From Anaeramoeba ignava (Eukaryota > Metamonada > Anaeramoebidae), in contig JAPDFW010000071.1 in the NCBI GenBank assembly GCA_028826165.1, positions 124,001-188,000 on the forward strand: a DNA stretch of 64,000 nt. Reading direction: 5' to 3'. The translations under genes and the position numbers were made by a program. Below are positions 35,011 through 49,300 of this stretch, in pieces. Below the pieces are notes generated by a model. That model was not told where the DNA came from and did not search any database. It worked only from the letters and a program-made list of their open reading frames with translations. Position 1 is the first letter of the stretch. Every line of letters begins with the position of its first letter.

Positions 35011-38000
35011 ATGACAAAAATTTTTGAATATTTTTTTATTATTCAAATTAAAGAAAATTCAACTTCTTCAATAAAATCAGGATCACCAGAAAATAAAAAA
35101 TTATTAAATTTTACTCTTGAATATTCTTTTCCAGAAATTTATGATAAGAATTTATTACAACAAGTTGAACTTTTTTGTCATCCTGAATTTCAATCTTCTC
35201 AAAAATTTTCTGAACTTCAAGTGTTAATATTACAATTTCAAATTCATTTATAATTTCTAAATTCATTTATAATTTCTAAATTCAATTTCAAATTCAAATT
35301 CAAAATCAAATTCAATTTCAAAATCAATTTCAAAATCAATTTTAATTTCTAAATTCAAATTTCAAATTCAAATTCAAAATTAAATTTCAAATTCAAATTC
35401 AAATTCAAAATTCAATTTCATTTATAATTTCTAAATTCATTTATAATTTCTAAATTCAATTTCAAAATCAAATTCAAAATCAAATTCAATTTCAAAATCA
35501 AATTCAATTTCAAATTCAATTTCAATTTCAATTTCAAATTCAATTTCAAATTCAAATTCAAATTCATTTATAATTTCTAAATTCAAAATCAAATTCAATT
35601 TCAAATTCAAATTCAAATCAAAATCAAAATCAAATTCATTTATAATTTCTAAATTCAAATTCATTTATAATTTCTAAATTCAAAATCAAAATCAATTTCA
35701 AATTCAAATTCAAATTCAAAATCAATTTCAAATTCAAAATCAAATTCAATTTCAAATTATAATTTCAAAAATCAATTTCAAAATCAATTTCAATTTCAAA
35801 TTAAATTCAATTTCAATTTCAATTATAATTTCTAAATTCAAATTCAAAATTAAAAATCAAAATCAAATTCAATTTCAAATTCAAATTCAAATTCAAATTC
35901 AAATTAAAATTCAAATTCAAATTAAAAATCAAATCAAAATTAAAATTCAAATTCAAATTCAATTTCAAATTCAAATTCAAATTCAAAATTCAAAATCAAA
36001 ATTCAAATTCAATTTCAAAATCAAATTAAAATTCAATTTCAAAATTCAAAATTCAAATTCAATTTCAAATTCAAATTAAAATTCAAATTCAAATTAAAAT
36101 TCAATTTTAAATTCAATTCAAAATTAGAAATCCATTTTCTTTCGTTTTAACAAATATGGAAGGTGAAAGAAATTATGGTGTTTGTAAACGTTCTTTCTTA
36201 TTAAATAAAGAAACTTTAACATGTTTTGTTATGATTGGAAAACAGTAAAAAATTTAATCAAAAAAAGAAAGAAATTTTAATTAAAAAAAAAATAAATAAT
36301 TTTTTTATATAATTAGAGCTTTAATTTCATTATTCGGACATGTTGTTTCAACAATCCATTTATTAAGAAAAGTTGGAAATAATCCAATAGAACCATTTCT
36401 AAAAGAGTTTTATGCAGAACCAATTCCTTTTCCAGGACAAACTGTTAAATGTTTAATTCCTTCAACAAAAAAAGAATTCCATTTTAAAAGATCTTGTTCA
36501 CTTCTTGGCGATGTAAATGGAAAATTACAAAGAAAAAAATACTAGAAATTTAATTTCCATTTTGATTCTAATTTACACTTAAATTATTCCTTTTATTAAT
36601 ATTCATTTTTTTTAGTATCATTTGAAAACTTTATTTAATACTTTGGATTCAAAAAGAATCATTTGTTTATTTGCTTCTTTAGTTTTTGAAAGGAAAATTA
36701 TTTTCTCTTCTTCAAATTTACATCGACTTTCAAATTCTATTATTTCTTCAGCAGCTTTACTTCATCCTTTTAAATGGGAAGTAAGTTAAACAAAATTATA
36801 AAAAGAATAAGAAAAAATGCCAAAAAGATAAAAAGTATTTTTTTGACATTTTTTTTTCAACTTAAAATTCTTTTTTCTTTTTTCTTTTTCTTTTTATTTT
36901 TATTAGCATGTTTTTATTCCAATTTTACCAGAAAAATTTATTGATGCTGTTCGTGCTCCAGTTCCTTATATTTTAGGTGTTCACAGTAGTTTTATTCCTA
37001 AATTGGAAACAATGTCTTTAAGAGATCTTGTTTATGTTGATTTAGATGATAATAGAATTGAATTTGATCCTGAAGATATTAGCTTTATTCCTTCACATAG
37101 AGCAGCAAAATTAATTCGTGCACTTAAAAAGCATCGAGAAATGACGAAAAGTATTTGAATTTTTAATATTTAATTTTTAATATTTAATTTTTAATTTTTA
37201 ATTTATTTTTATTTTTAGAAATTGGAAATTTAGAAGCAGATTTAATTGTAGAAGAATTTTTATCTTTTTGGATTAAAATTTTTGGAGATTATTCTGATTA
37301 TTTAAAATATAATGAAGAAATACAAGAATATCAATTTTTTCTTCCAGATTTTTTATCAACAAGAAGAAAAAGAACACAAAAAGTGAACAAATTTTAATTT
37401 TGAATTTTTATTGAATTTTAATATTTAATATTTATTTTAATTTTAATTTTAATTTTAATTTTAATTTTGATTTGAATTTTAATATTTAATTTTAATTTTA
37501 ATATTAATTTTAATTTTAATTTTGAATTTTTATTGAATTTTAATTTAGTTTCTTCAAAGATTTACAAAAACTCAAATGTTTGAAGTTTGGGTTCAAGAAA
37601 AGGAAAAAAGAATGAAAAATCAAGAAGAAACTGGAAAAGATGATTTATTCGAATCAAGATTAATTGATTCACCTAATATTGATGAAAAAAATACAACAGG
37701 TGGGTTTTTTAGTGGATTTTTTTCTAAAATTAGTAAATCAAAAGAAGAGAAAAAAGATGATGAAAATGAGGAACAAAATTTCAATGAAGAAAATTCAAAA
37801 AAATCAATTAGTGAAAATGGAATTGATAATGAAAAACCAAAATTACCTCCAATTTTAAACCCAAAACCAGAAGCTTTGGTTCGAAAAGTGTTGGAAATGA
37901 AAGAAGCAAGAACAAGAGCACAATCTTTAACAGAATTATCAAAACTACAAAAATCAGAAAATGATATGGATATGAATCTTTTAGATCAAGAAAATGGAAT

Positions 38001-39987
38001 GACTCCAAATGATTTAAATCCACAAAATTCAAATAATTTAAAACCTCAACTTCCTCGAAAATTTTCAAATCAAAAAAAACCTCGATATTTTCAAAATCAA
38101 GATGGAATTGTTCATGCTCATGAATTTTTGACTAATTTAAAAGGAATCAAAACAAGAAATCGAACATTTTCTGTTGAAAAGAAAATTGAAAAAGATGAAA
38201 AGGGAGAAAAAAATGATGAATATTTACTTGATTTTATTAAATCAACTTATGAACCAAAAACTGAATTTAAATCATTTTCAGCTGCTTATTCAAAAAAAAT
38301 GTATTTTGAAAACTTACAAACAATTAATCAACAAGAAAAATCTAAATTATCGAAACCAATTTCAGTACAACCACAACCACAACCACAACAGGAAAAACAA
38401 CCACAACAACCACAACAACAACAACAGGAAAAACAAGAAAATCAATTTACCCAAAATCATTCCTCTTTTAAAAATGAATCTTTTTCTCAATCAAATGTTT
38501 CAGAATCTTTAAGCCAAAATTCTCCAAATATTTCTCGTAGAAATCATGTTAGAGATCATAGTTTACCTGTCATTTCAAAATTTCAAGATTTGCCAAAATA
38601 TGAACAAGAAGATAAAAAAGTGGAACAAAAATTATCAAAGTTAAATAATCAAAGATTTCCTGAAAAAAATAGGCAATCACCACAAAATCAAAATCAAAAT
38701 CAAAATCAAAATCAAAATCAAAATCAAAATCAAAATCAAAATCAAAATCAAAATCAAAATCAAAATCAAAATCAAAATCAAAATCAAAATCAAAATCAAA
38801 ATCAAAATCAAAATCAAAATCAAAATAGAAATCAAAATCAAAATAGAAATAGAAATAGAAATAGAAATAAAAATAGAAATCAATTTAAAAATCAAAATAG
38901 AAATAAAATTCAAAAAAGTACATCACCACAATTTAAACAAAGAAATCAAGAATTAAGACATACAATCCATCCTAAATTCCAATCAAATACATTAAATAGA
39001 AATGCTGTTAATCCTTATTTACAAAAATTCAATCAAACAAAAAATCAAAATTATGAATCAAAAAATGAATTTTCACAAAAAAAAATACAACAAAAAAGAT
39101 CACCAAGACCAACAAAAAGACCACAACAAGAATCACCTTCAAAACCATTACAAAAATCACCTCAAAACAAATATAAACCATTAAATAAAAATTATTCTTA
39201 TTCAGCAAACTCCAAAAATTCAAATCAATTTCCTCAACAAAATAAATTCCCACAAAATTCACAAACGTCTTCACCAAAAAATATTTCCACAAGAAAACTT
39301 TTTAATCAACAACCAATTAAAACGCAATCACTTCCACAAGACATCAGCAGGAATTCATTAACTTATCAATATTCAAATCAAAAACAAGAATTTTCACCAC
39401 CAACAAAATCAAAATTTTCAAATGATTCTGATCATCCTGAACATAAACCAATTCCACCACCAAAACCAACACAACAATCATCACAAGATTCACAAGCTCA
39501 ATCACAAGAAAAAAACATAAGAAATCAAAATAAAGAAACAACAAATACAGATAATTCCGCAATTCAATCAACAACTATAACTAAATTCCCTCTAAAATTC
39601 CCAAAACCAAAACCTAAAATCCAACAACAGTCATTTCCAAAACCAAAGCCAAAACCAAAACGAAATAATCAATCAAATAATATTCAAAATAATCAATCAA
39701 ATAATATTCAAAATAATCAAGAAAATTATATTCAAAATAATCAAGAAAATAATATTCAAAATAATCAAGAAAATTATATTCAAAATAATCAAGAAAATAA
39801 TATTCAAAATGATCAAGAAAATTTCCAAAAAAATTATATGGATTTACAAGTTCAAAATCAAGAACCAAATCATCCTATTGATTCATATTTTATAAATGAA
39901 AATCCTAAAAAACCAATTATTCAAAATCGATTTGCTTGGCCACAACCAAAAAAAAAAGAAAATTTTAAAAGAGATGATTTAAATTAA
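35011..39987 (+). CDS. DENN-domain protein with Asn/Gln-rich tail
   Basis: Seven exons: 35011-35222, 36128-36244, 36317-36512, 36616-36780, 36907-37150, 37219-37382, 37549-39987; they join in frame to 1,178 residues. DENN domains are Rab guanine-nucleotide exchange factors. uDENN: MTKIFEYFFIIQI, then SFVLTNMEGERNYGVC. cDENN: LFASLVFERKIIFSSS, HPFKWEHVFIPILPE, APVPYILGVHSS and LVYVDLDDNRIE. dDENN: FLSFWIKIFGDYSDYL and FTKTQMFEVW. All three parts are present, most like DENND1/2-type proteins. After ~residue 400 the rest (~780 residues, one exon) is disordered, Lys/Gln/Ser/Pro-rich, with (NQ)n at 38689-38822, KSP-type and PPPKP motifs, and NNIQNNQE repeats near 39660-39830. It probably acts in vesicle trafficking; the tail may bind SH3 or membrane partners (inference). 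Confidence 0.87.
35223..36127 (+). repeat. Intron 1 of the DENN gene, TTCAAATTCAAA repeats
   Basis: 905 bp intron, donor GTTAAT, acceptor AATTAG. Built from TTCAAATTCAAA, AATTTCTAAATTC and AAATCAATTTC units. Splicing joins LQV to NPFSFVLT in frame. Confidence 0.82.
38680..38880 (+). repeat. Coding (AAATCA)n tract giving poly(Asn-Gln)
   Basis: Over 20 copies of a CAAAAT hexamer encode (NQ)n, followed by AATAGA units encoding (NR)n. The same hexamer, in the other orientation, fills a TMEM104 intron (58010-58530) and the gap at 6180-6440. Confidence 0.9.
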
Positions 39988-40149
39988 ATTAAAAAAACTT
40001 TCATTTTCAAATTTCTCATTTTCAAATTTTCTTTTAAAAAAAAAAAAACAAAAGAAAACAAAAAATTAATTGGTTTGTAATAAAAAAAGGAAAACAAAGC
40101 AAAAGCAAAAATTTAAATTAGGGAAAATTTTCTTTTTGGAAATTTAAAA

Positions 40150-43100
40150 TTATTTATTCAAAATTGATAATAATTGTTCGATTGTACTTTCAGGAAGAAG
40201 AGTATGTTCATCCCAAGAACGAATAACATTTTCCACTTTTTTTTGAAAATTTTGAGCACAAATTCTTCCTGAAATTGTTTGAAGAACATCACTAAAATTC
40301 TGAATAATGTCAGGAAGTGATTCCATAATACATCTTCTAAAAGTAGGAGCATTTAAAATACTTGTTGAACAAGTATTATGAAGAATATCTGAAAGTAAAT
40401 ATAATCTTGCAATTTTAAGTTTTAAAGGTGTTTCAAAAATTGTAAGTGATTTCTTAATCATTTCAATCATTTCTTCAACATTTTCTGGATGATCAAGAAC
40501 AAATTCCATTCCTTCTTTTATTTTTTGTCTTTCTGCTGATATTGTTTGAAGCATTTCAATTAATTCTTGTTTTATTTCATTATCCATTTTTGTTGAGTCT
40601 ATTTTTATTTCTTGTGTTGACCATCTCCAATCTTCTTGTCCTATTATTTTTCCTTGTAAATGAAGATTGGAAAATTCTGGAATAATTGATTGGATTGAAT
40701 TTTCCATGTAATTTGTTGGTTCATTAATAACATCAACTTTAAGAAAGTTTCCAAAAGAGAATTTCCCTTTTAATTTTAATTTTAATTTTAATTTAAAATT
40801 TTAATTTTAATTTTAATTTTAATTTTAATTTTAATTTTAATTTAAATTTTAATTTTAATTTTAATTTTAATTTTAATTTGAATTTTAATATTAAATTTAA
40901 TATTAATTTTAATTTTAATTTTAATTTTAATTTTAATTTTAATTTTAATTTTAATTTTAATATTAATTTTAATATTAATTTTTATTTTAATTTTAATTTT
41001 AATTCTGATTTTAATGAATTTTAATTTTAATTTTAATTTCAAAATGAATTTTTAATTTTAATTTGATTTTAAACCATCTAAATTTTGTGCAGCAATTTTT
41101 GCAGATTTTCCATCTGTAAAAATCATTTTTGCAAATCCATCATTTAAATCAACTTCCAAAATTTTTCCATAAGGAGAAAATAAAGATATTAATTCAATCT
41201 TTTGAACTTCTCTTGGTAAATTGGAAACATAAATTGCAGTTGTTTCATCTTCAAAAATTTGAAAAAAATTATTGAATTGAATTGTTATTTGTTAAAAATC
41301 ATTTGAAATGAAGTTTTTGTATTGTTTTTTTTTTTCCAATTTTTTTTTTGTAATATCTCATTTACTATTTGAATATAAATTATTATCATTATAATTTTGG
41401 TTATAATTATAATTATTATTAAAATCTTTTTGGTTTATTCTTTGATCATTATTTTGCTTCATTTTGTTTTCAAAATTTAAATTTTGATATTGAAATTGAT
41501 CTTGATTCCATGTGTTTTCTTTTGTTTCATGAAAATTATTTCTTTGAAGATTAAGATTAGAATCTGTTCTAAATGAATTTTGTGGGTTATTTTGCTAAAA
41601 AATGATTTTAAATTTTAATTTTAATTTTAATTTTGATTTTAATTTTAATTTTAATTTTGAATTGAATTTTGATTTTAATTTTAATTTTAATTTTAATTTT
41701 AATTTTAATTTTAATTTTAATTTTGAATTGAATTTTGATTTTAATTTTAATTTTAATTTTAATTTTAATTTTAATTTTTAATTTTAATTTTGATTTTGAT
41801 TTAAATTTAAATTTTAATATTGATTTTAATTTTAATTTTAATTTTAATTTTAATTTTAATTTTAATTTTAATTTTAATTTTAATTTTAATTTTAATTTTA
41901 ATAAATTTTAATTTTAATTTTAATTTTAATTTTAATTTTAAATTTTTAATTTTAATTTTAATTTTAATTTTAATTTTAAATTTTTAATTTTAATTTCAAT
42001 TTTAATTTCAATTTTAATTTTAATTTTAAATTTTAATTATAATTTTAATTATAATTTTGAATTGAATTTTGATTTTGATTTTAATTTTAATTTTAATTTT
42101 AATTTTAATTTTAATTTTAATATTAATTTTAATTTTAATTTTAAATTTTAATTTTAATTTTAATTTTAATTTAATTTTAATTTTTGATTTTTAATTTTAA
42201 TTTTAATTTTAATATTAATTTTAATTTTAATTTTAAATTTTAATATTAATTTTAATTTTAATTTTTAATTTTAATTTTAAATTTAAATTTTAATTTTGAT
42301 TTTGATTTTAATTTTAAATTTAATTTTAATTTTAATTTTAATTTTAATTTTAATTTTAATTTTAATTTTAATTTTAATTTTAATTTTAATTTTAATTTTA
42401 ATTATAATTTTAATTTTAATTTTAATTTTAGTTATACTAAATAAGAATTATCAAAATTTCTCTCATCTTTTTGATAACCATCGAATTTATGATAAGAATG
42501 AGAATGTCCAGAATTTTCAGAATGGTGATAACGATGATTATGACGATTATGGTGATTATGATAATTATGATGATGACCATGTGAATTATGTCTTGAATTC
42601 CTATCATTTCTATAATCAGAACGATAATTATCTCCATATTCTCTTCTTGAATAATCAAAATCATGATAATCATTCTCTATTACTTTTTCATATTTTTTTT
42701 CTCTTTCTAATTCTTCAATAAATTTATCAATCTCTTTTTTTGGTTTTGAAATGATTTTTTTCTTCCTTTTTTTTAATAAATAATCTTCATTTTCTTTTTC
42801 ATTTTGTTCTGAATTTCCAAACGATTTTATATAATCATTTAATATTTGTTGTTCCATTTTTTGTTCATGCTTTTTTTTTTAGATTGATTTATTAAAATTA
42901 AAAATTAAAATTAAAATTAAAATTTTGAATTGATTTTTAAAAGAAACCTTCTTTTTTTCTTCAAGTTCATTTTCTTTTATTTGTTGTGGTGTAACTTTTT
43001 TATAAAATCCTTGTCCAAATCTTTCTATTTTTCTTGGATCAACTCCAGCCTTTTTTATTTAAATTATTTTTTATTTTTTTGCAATTAAATTATTTTTTTT

Positions 43101-43163
43101 TTCAGTTTAAATTAAAAATTTTTTCTTTACTTTTTTCTTTCTTTTTTTTGTATCACTTGACAT
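40150..43163 (-). CDS. U2SURP: U2SURP/SR140-like splicing factor, RRM plus CID
   Basis: Six exons on the minus strand: 43131-43163, 42948-43049, 42438-42869, 41366-41594, 41075-41248, 40150-40766; total 528 residues. The N-terminus (GFYKKVTPQQIKENELEEKKK, split as GFYKKVTPQQ and IKENELEEKKK, then LNDYIKSFGNS) matches the U2SURP region STAKRTLSKKEQEE...EEFLAAFEGS. A His-rich stretch follows (~residues 110-160). The RRM is split by an intron: TAIYVSNLPREVQ with RNP1-like GFAKMIF, then after splicing AAQNLDG-KFSFGNFLKVDVI. The C-terminus is a CID: KIARLYLLSDILHNT, ISGRICAQNFQKKV, VIRSWDEHTLLPE, closely like human U2SURP (KIARLYLVSDVLYNS). The SURP module found between RRM and CID in animals is absent here. 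U2SURP associates with the U2 snRNP. I am fairly sure of the domains and less sure of orthology. Confidence 0.72.
40767..41074 (-). repeat. Intron 5 of the U2SURP-like gene, TTTTAA repeats
   Basis: 308 bp intron splitting the RRM between beta-3/alpha-2 and beta-4. Mostly (ATTTTA)n on the plus strand with AATATT variants. Confidence 0.8.
41595..42437 (-). repeat. Intron 3 of the U2SURP-like gene, TTTTAA repeats
   Basis: 843 bp intron (minus-strand donor GTATAAC, acceptor TTTTTTAG). Nearly pure (AATTTT)n on the plus strand with occasional GATTTT and AAATTT units. Confidence 0.82.
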
Positions 43164-43303
43164 TTTTATTTTATTAAAAAAATTGAAAAAAAATGAAAAA
43201 AATGAAAAAGTTTTTTATTCCATTTTTTTTTTCAATTTATTTTCTTTGTTAAAATTTAATAAAATAAAAATAATATAATAAAATATAATATAAAATAATA
43301 AAA
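43164..43303 (-). promoter_or_regulatory. Upstream region of the U2SURP-like gene
   Basis: 140 bp between the U2SURP-like start and the WDR24 stop, same strand. Coding-strand TTTTTTCATTTTTTTTCA pattern (plus-strand AAAAAATGAAAAAAATGAAA) at about 43185-43209, then an (AATAAAAT)n stretch that may also hold the WDR24 3' end. Confidence 0.35.
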
Positions 43304-46300
43304 TTAAATGTTTTTAAAATCAATTCTTCTGCATTGATGTCCACAACCAAAAGGGCATTGCGAATGATTTTGAAACCATTTTAATAAACAATCATGATGA
43401 CCACCATGATTACAAACAGTACAAATTAAAAAATCTTTTTTAACAGGTTGTTGACTAAAAGAAAATAATTATAATTATAATTTTAATTTTAATTTTAATT
43501 TTAATTTTAATTTTAATTTTAATATTAATTTTATTTTGATTTTTATTTTAATTTTATTTTAAATTTAAATTTAATTTTAATTTTAATTTTAATTTTAATT
43601 TTAATTTTAATTATAATTTTAATTATAATATTAATTTTATTTTGATTTTTATTTTAATTTTTATTATTAATTTTAATTTTAATTTTAACTTTAATTTTTT
43701 TTACCAAAAACTACAAATTGGATAAGAATTTTGTAATTCAATCATCGTTTCAATTTGATTAATTCGATTAATTGATTCAAACTGAGAATTTTTTATAATT
43801 TCTGATGAAATTGTAAATAATTCAAATCTAAATAATAAATCAATATATTCTTGAGTCCATTTTTCTAAATTTTCAATAAAAAGTTTGTATTTTGTCTGAT
43901 CAAAATCTTTCAAAAAATTTTGTAAAATTAATGCAATATAAACACAAGTTTGAATATCTCCATTCAAAATACAAAAATCAAATATTTTGTCAAGAATAAT
44001 AAAAGGGTCATTAAAAGGATTAAAAAAATCAACTTTTGGAATTAAATCATGTTGATTATCTTTTAAAATTGTGATATTGTTATTGTTATTATTATTATTA
44101 TTGTTATTATTATTGTTATTATTATTTTTGTTATTATTGTTATTGTTATTATTATTATTATTGTTATTATTATTGTTATTATTATTTTTGTTATTATTGT
44201 TTTTGTTTGCTAAATATTCTTCTTCAATTTCTTTTAAAATTAACTCTTCTTCTTCTGAAAACAAATAATTTTCTATCAAGTTATCAATAAAAGGAAACCA
44301 AAAAGGAAGAAATTTCCAAATTAAAACAAGTTGGTCAATTCCACAAAAAATACAAACTTTGCAATTCCATTCACAAACAGTTTTGAAATCTCCTTGATAA
44401 TGATAGTTGTTTGCAATGTAAATAAAATTTTGAGGATTAATTTGATACAAATTTGTTGATTGCAAAAAAAACACTTCAACATCAAAAAGTGTTGTTTGTT
44501 TATCAAGAATATCATAAACAGTATTTTTCGTTATAACTTGAGAAATGTTGTTTTTGTTGATGTTTTGAATATTCTTTGATTTTGATCTTGATTTTGTTTT
44601 TTTGACTTGAATTTTTTGAGGAAACGAAAAAAAGGATTTTTCATCACGATTTAAATTTGGTGGATTCAGAAGCAATTCAGACTGTTTACTCCATGAAATG
44701 CAAGAGGAACTAACATGATGCAAAGGAACATAAAAGTCTTCGTGATTGAAAATTGAAATATCACCGTTTTTGTGCATGCGATAATTGAGTGAGGAGATTT
44801 ATGAAGCCATTTTATATCCACAAAAACTTCTTTAGTTGGATTTTTGACAATAAATTTAGGAAGGAAAGAATGGTTCAGATTCCAAACTAACAAATTACTA
44901 CTTCGAGAAGAGCAAGCAACAATTTCCAAATTATATTTACTGAGTAATTTTTTTGAATATTCTTCTCGAATGATTTTTTCTTTTTCTTTTTTCTCATCGA
45001 TATTTTCAATATCACTTGAGAGATGAACTTGTTGCCAATCGATGAATTCCTCATGAATTTTAGATTTGCGTTTAATTAATGAAGGTGATGAATCTTGAAC
45101 ATTTATTGAATCTGTTGGAATATTGCCGAATTTCCATTGTATTTTATTCATTGGCAAATGTGTTTGAATTGAAATCAAAGGTTTTGAGGAATCCAATTTA
45201 AGATCCCAAGCACGAACAACACAATCACGATTTCCCGCAGTGATTACAAGCGGCTCCTCTATGTAATCATTCCAATCTGCGGCAATCGTGGCTCCTTGAT
45301 GAGCACGGATGATCCGTGGCTCTTCTTGATATCTTAAATCATATATTAATAAACTCCCATCTTCTAATCCACTTGCAAATAAATTTACAAAAATGTTGCT
45401 GAATTTAATTGATCGGCATTCTGATTTTGTTTTGAAAAGAAGTGATGGTTGTGTTGGTGACCGTATATCCCAAAGTTTTAAATTTCGATCTTGTCCTCCA
45501 CTTATTATAATATTTGGATTTGTTCCATGCCATGAAACACAATTTGTCATTCTTTGGATTTTTTGATGAGATTCTCTCAAAACAACCTCTATAAATTTTA
45601 ATATAAATTTTAATATAAATTTTAATATAAATATTAATATCATTTTATTTATAATTTTATTTATAATTTTATTTATAATTTTATTTATAATTTTATTTAT
45701 AAATTAATTTATAATTTTATTTATAATTTTATTTATAATTTTATTTATAAATTTGTTTATAAATTTGTTTATAAATTTGTTTATAATTTAATTTATAATT
45801 TTATTTATAAATTTGTTTATAATTTTATTTATAATTTTATTTATAATTTTATTTATAATTTATTTATAAATTTATTTATAATTTTGTTTATAATTTTATT
45901 TATAATTTTATTTTAATTTAATTTATAATTTTATTTATAAATTTTATTTATAATTTTGTTTATAATTTTTATTTATATTTTTTTTTATAATTTTTATTTA
46001 TAATTTTATTTATAATTTTATTTATAATTTTATTTATAATTTAATTTATAATTTAATTTATAATTTTATTTATAATTTTATTTATAATTTTATTTATAAT
46101 TTAATTTATAATTTAATTTATAATTTTATTTATAATTTTATTTATAATTTAATTTATAAATTTATAATTTTATTTATAATTTTATTTATAAATTTATTTA
46201 TAATTTATTTATAAATTTATTTATAATTTATTTATAAATTTATTTATAATTTAATTTATAATTTTATTTATAATTTAATTTATAATTTGTTTATAATTTA

Positions 46301-49300
46301 ATTTATAATTTGTTTATAATTTTGTTTATAATTTTATTTATAATTTTATTTATTATTTTGTTTTTATAATTTTGTTTATAATTTTGTTTATAATTTTAAT
46401 ATAATTTTATTTATAAATTTTGTTTATAAATTAATTTATAAATTTATTTATAAATTTATTTATAATTTTATTTATAATTTTATTTATAAATTTATTTATA
46501 AATTTATTTATAATTTTGTTTATAATTTTATTTATAATTTTGTTTATAATTTTATTTTATAATTTTATTTATAAATTTATTTATAATTTTGTTTATAATT
46601 TTTATTTATAATTTTGTTTATAATTTTATTTATAATTTTATTTATAATTTTGTTTTATAATTTTATTTATAATTTTATTTATAAATTTGTTTTTATAATT
46701 TAATTTATAATTTTATTTATAATTTTGTTTTTATAATTTTAATTTATAATTTAATTTATAATTTAGTTTATAATTTAATTTTAATTTTATTTATAATTTT
46801 ATTTATAAATTTTATTTATAATTTTATTTATAATTTTATTTATAATTTTATTTATAATTTTGTTTATAATTTTATTTTTATAATTTTATTTATAATTTTG
46901 TTTATAATTTTATTTATAATTTTTATTTATAATTTTATTTATAATTTTTATTTATAATTTTATTTATAATTTTTATTTATAAATTTATTTTATAATTTTG
47001 TTTATAATTTTATTTATAATTTTGTTTATAATTTTGTTTATAATTTTGTTTATAAATTTGTTTTATAATTTTGTTTATAATTTTGTTTATAATTTTGTTT
47101 TATAATTTTATTTATAATTTTAATTTATATTTTTATTTTATAATTTAATTTATAATTTTATTTATAATTTAATTTTATAATTTAATTTATAATTTTATTT
47201 ATAATTTATTTTATAATTTATTTTTATAAATTTTATTTATAATTTAATTTATATTTTTATTTATAATTTTATTTATAATTTTATTTATAATTTTATTTAT
47301 AATTTTATTTATAATTTTATTTATAATTTAATTTATAATTTTATTTATAATTTTATTTATAATTTTATTTATAATTTTATTTTATAATTTTATTTATAAT
47401 TTTATTTATAATTTTATTTATAATTTTATTTTATAATTTTATTTATAATTTTTATTTATAATTTTATTTATAATTTTTTTTAATTTTTAATTTATAATTT
47501 TATTTATAATTTTGTTTATAATTTCATTTATAATTTTATTTTTATAATTTTTATTTATAATTTTATTTATAATTTTTGTTTATAATTTTTATTTATAATT
47601 TTGTTTTATAATTTTGTTTATAATTTTTATTTATAATTTTATTTATAAATTTATTTATAATTTAATTTTGTTTATAATTTTATTTATAAATTTATTTATT
47701 TATAATTTTTATTTATAATTTTATTTATAATTTTATTTTATAATTTTATTTATAATTTTATTTATAATTTTGTTTTATAATTTTATTTATAATTTTATTT
47801 ATAATTTTGTTTATATTTTATTTATAATTTTATTTTATAATTTTATTTATAATTTTATTTATAATTTTATTTATAATTTTATTTTATAATTTTATTTTAT
47901 AATTTTATTTATAAATTTATTTATAATTTTGTTTTATAATTTTATTTATAATTTTATTTATAATTTTGTTTTATAATTTTGTTTATAATTTTGTTTATAA
48001 TTTTGTTTTTATAATTTTGTTTATAATTTTGTTTATAATTTTATTTATAATTTAATTTATATTTTTATTTATAATTTTAATTTATAATTTTATTTATAAT
48101 TTAATTTATAATTTAATTTATAATTTTATTTATAATTTATTTATAATTTTATTTATAAATTTTATTTTATAATTTAATTTATATTTTTATTTATAATTTT
48201 ATTTATAAATTTTATTTATAATTTTTATTTATAATTTTATTTATAATTTTATTTATAATTTTATTTATAATTTTATTTATAATTTTATTTATAATTTAAT
48301 TTATAATTTTATTTATAATTTTATTTATAATTTTATTTATAATTTTATTTATAATTTTATTTATAATTTTATTTATAAATTTATTTATAAATTTATTTAT
48401 AATTTTATTTATAATTTTGTTTATAATTTTATTTATAAAATTGTTTTAATTTATAATTTTTGTTTATAATTTTATTTATAAATTTATTTATAATTTTATT
48501 TATAAATTTATTTATAATTTTATTTATAATTTAATTTATAATTTTATTTATAATTTTATTTATAATTTAATTTATAATTTTGTTTTATAATTTTATTTAT
48601 AAATTAATTTATAATTTAATTTATAATTTATTTATAAATTTAATTTATAATTTTGTTTATAATTTTATTTATAATTTAATTTATAATTTTATTTATAATT
48701 TAATTTATAAATTTGTTTATAAATTTATTTATAATTTATTTATAATTTTATTTATAATTTGATTATAAATTTATTTATAAATTAATTTATAATTTTGTTT
48801 ATAAATTTATTTATTATTTAATTTATAATTTTGTTTATAATTTTGTTTATATTTTTGTTTATATTTTTGTTTATAAATTTATTTATAATTTTATTTATAA
48901 TTTTATTTATAAATTTATTTATGAATTGATAGATCTTACCAACATGATCTTCTCTATCTAATCTCCAAATAACTACAGCACCATTATTTACTGAAGAAGC
49001 AATAAAATTTTGGAAAGCTAAATAAATAAAATTTTTGGAATTAAAAAAAAAAATATTTTTATTACAAAAGAAATTGAATGAATTAAGAAATTTTTTTTAT
49101 ATTATAATATATATATTTATTTACATTTATGTGTATGCCATTCTATACTTGAAATATGTAAATTGTTCCTCATACTAAATTTATATGTTAATTTATTATT
49201 TTTATTTTCAATAATTGAAACCGTTTCATTTCCTGCAACTGCAATTAAATTTTCTTCTAAATTTGTTGTTAATCCAATTAATGAACCTGTTCTTTGAGAT

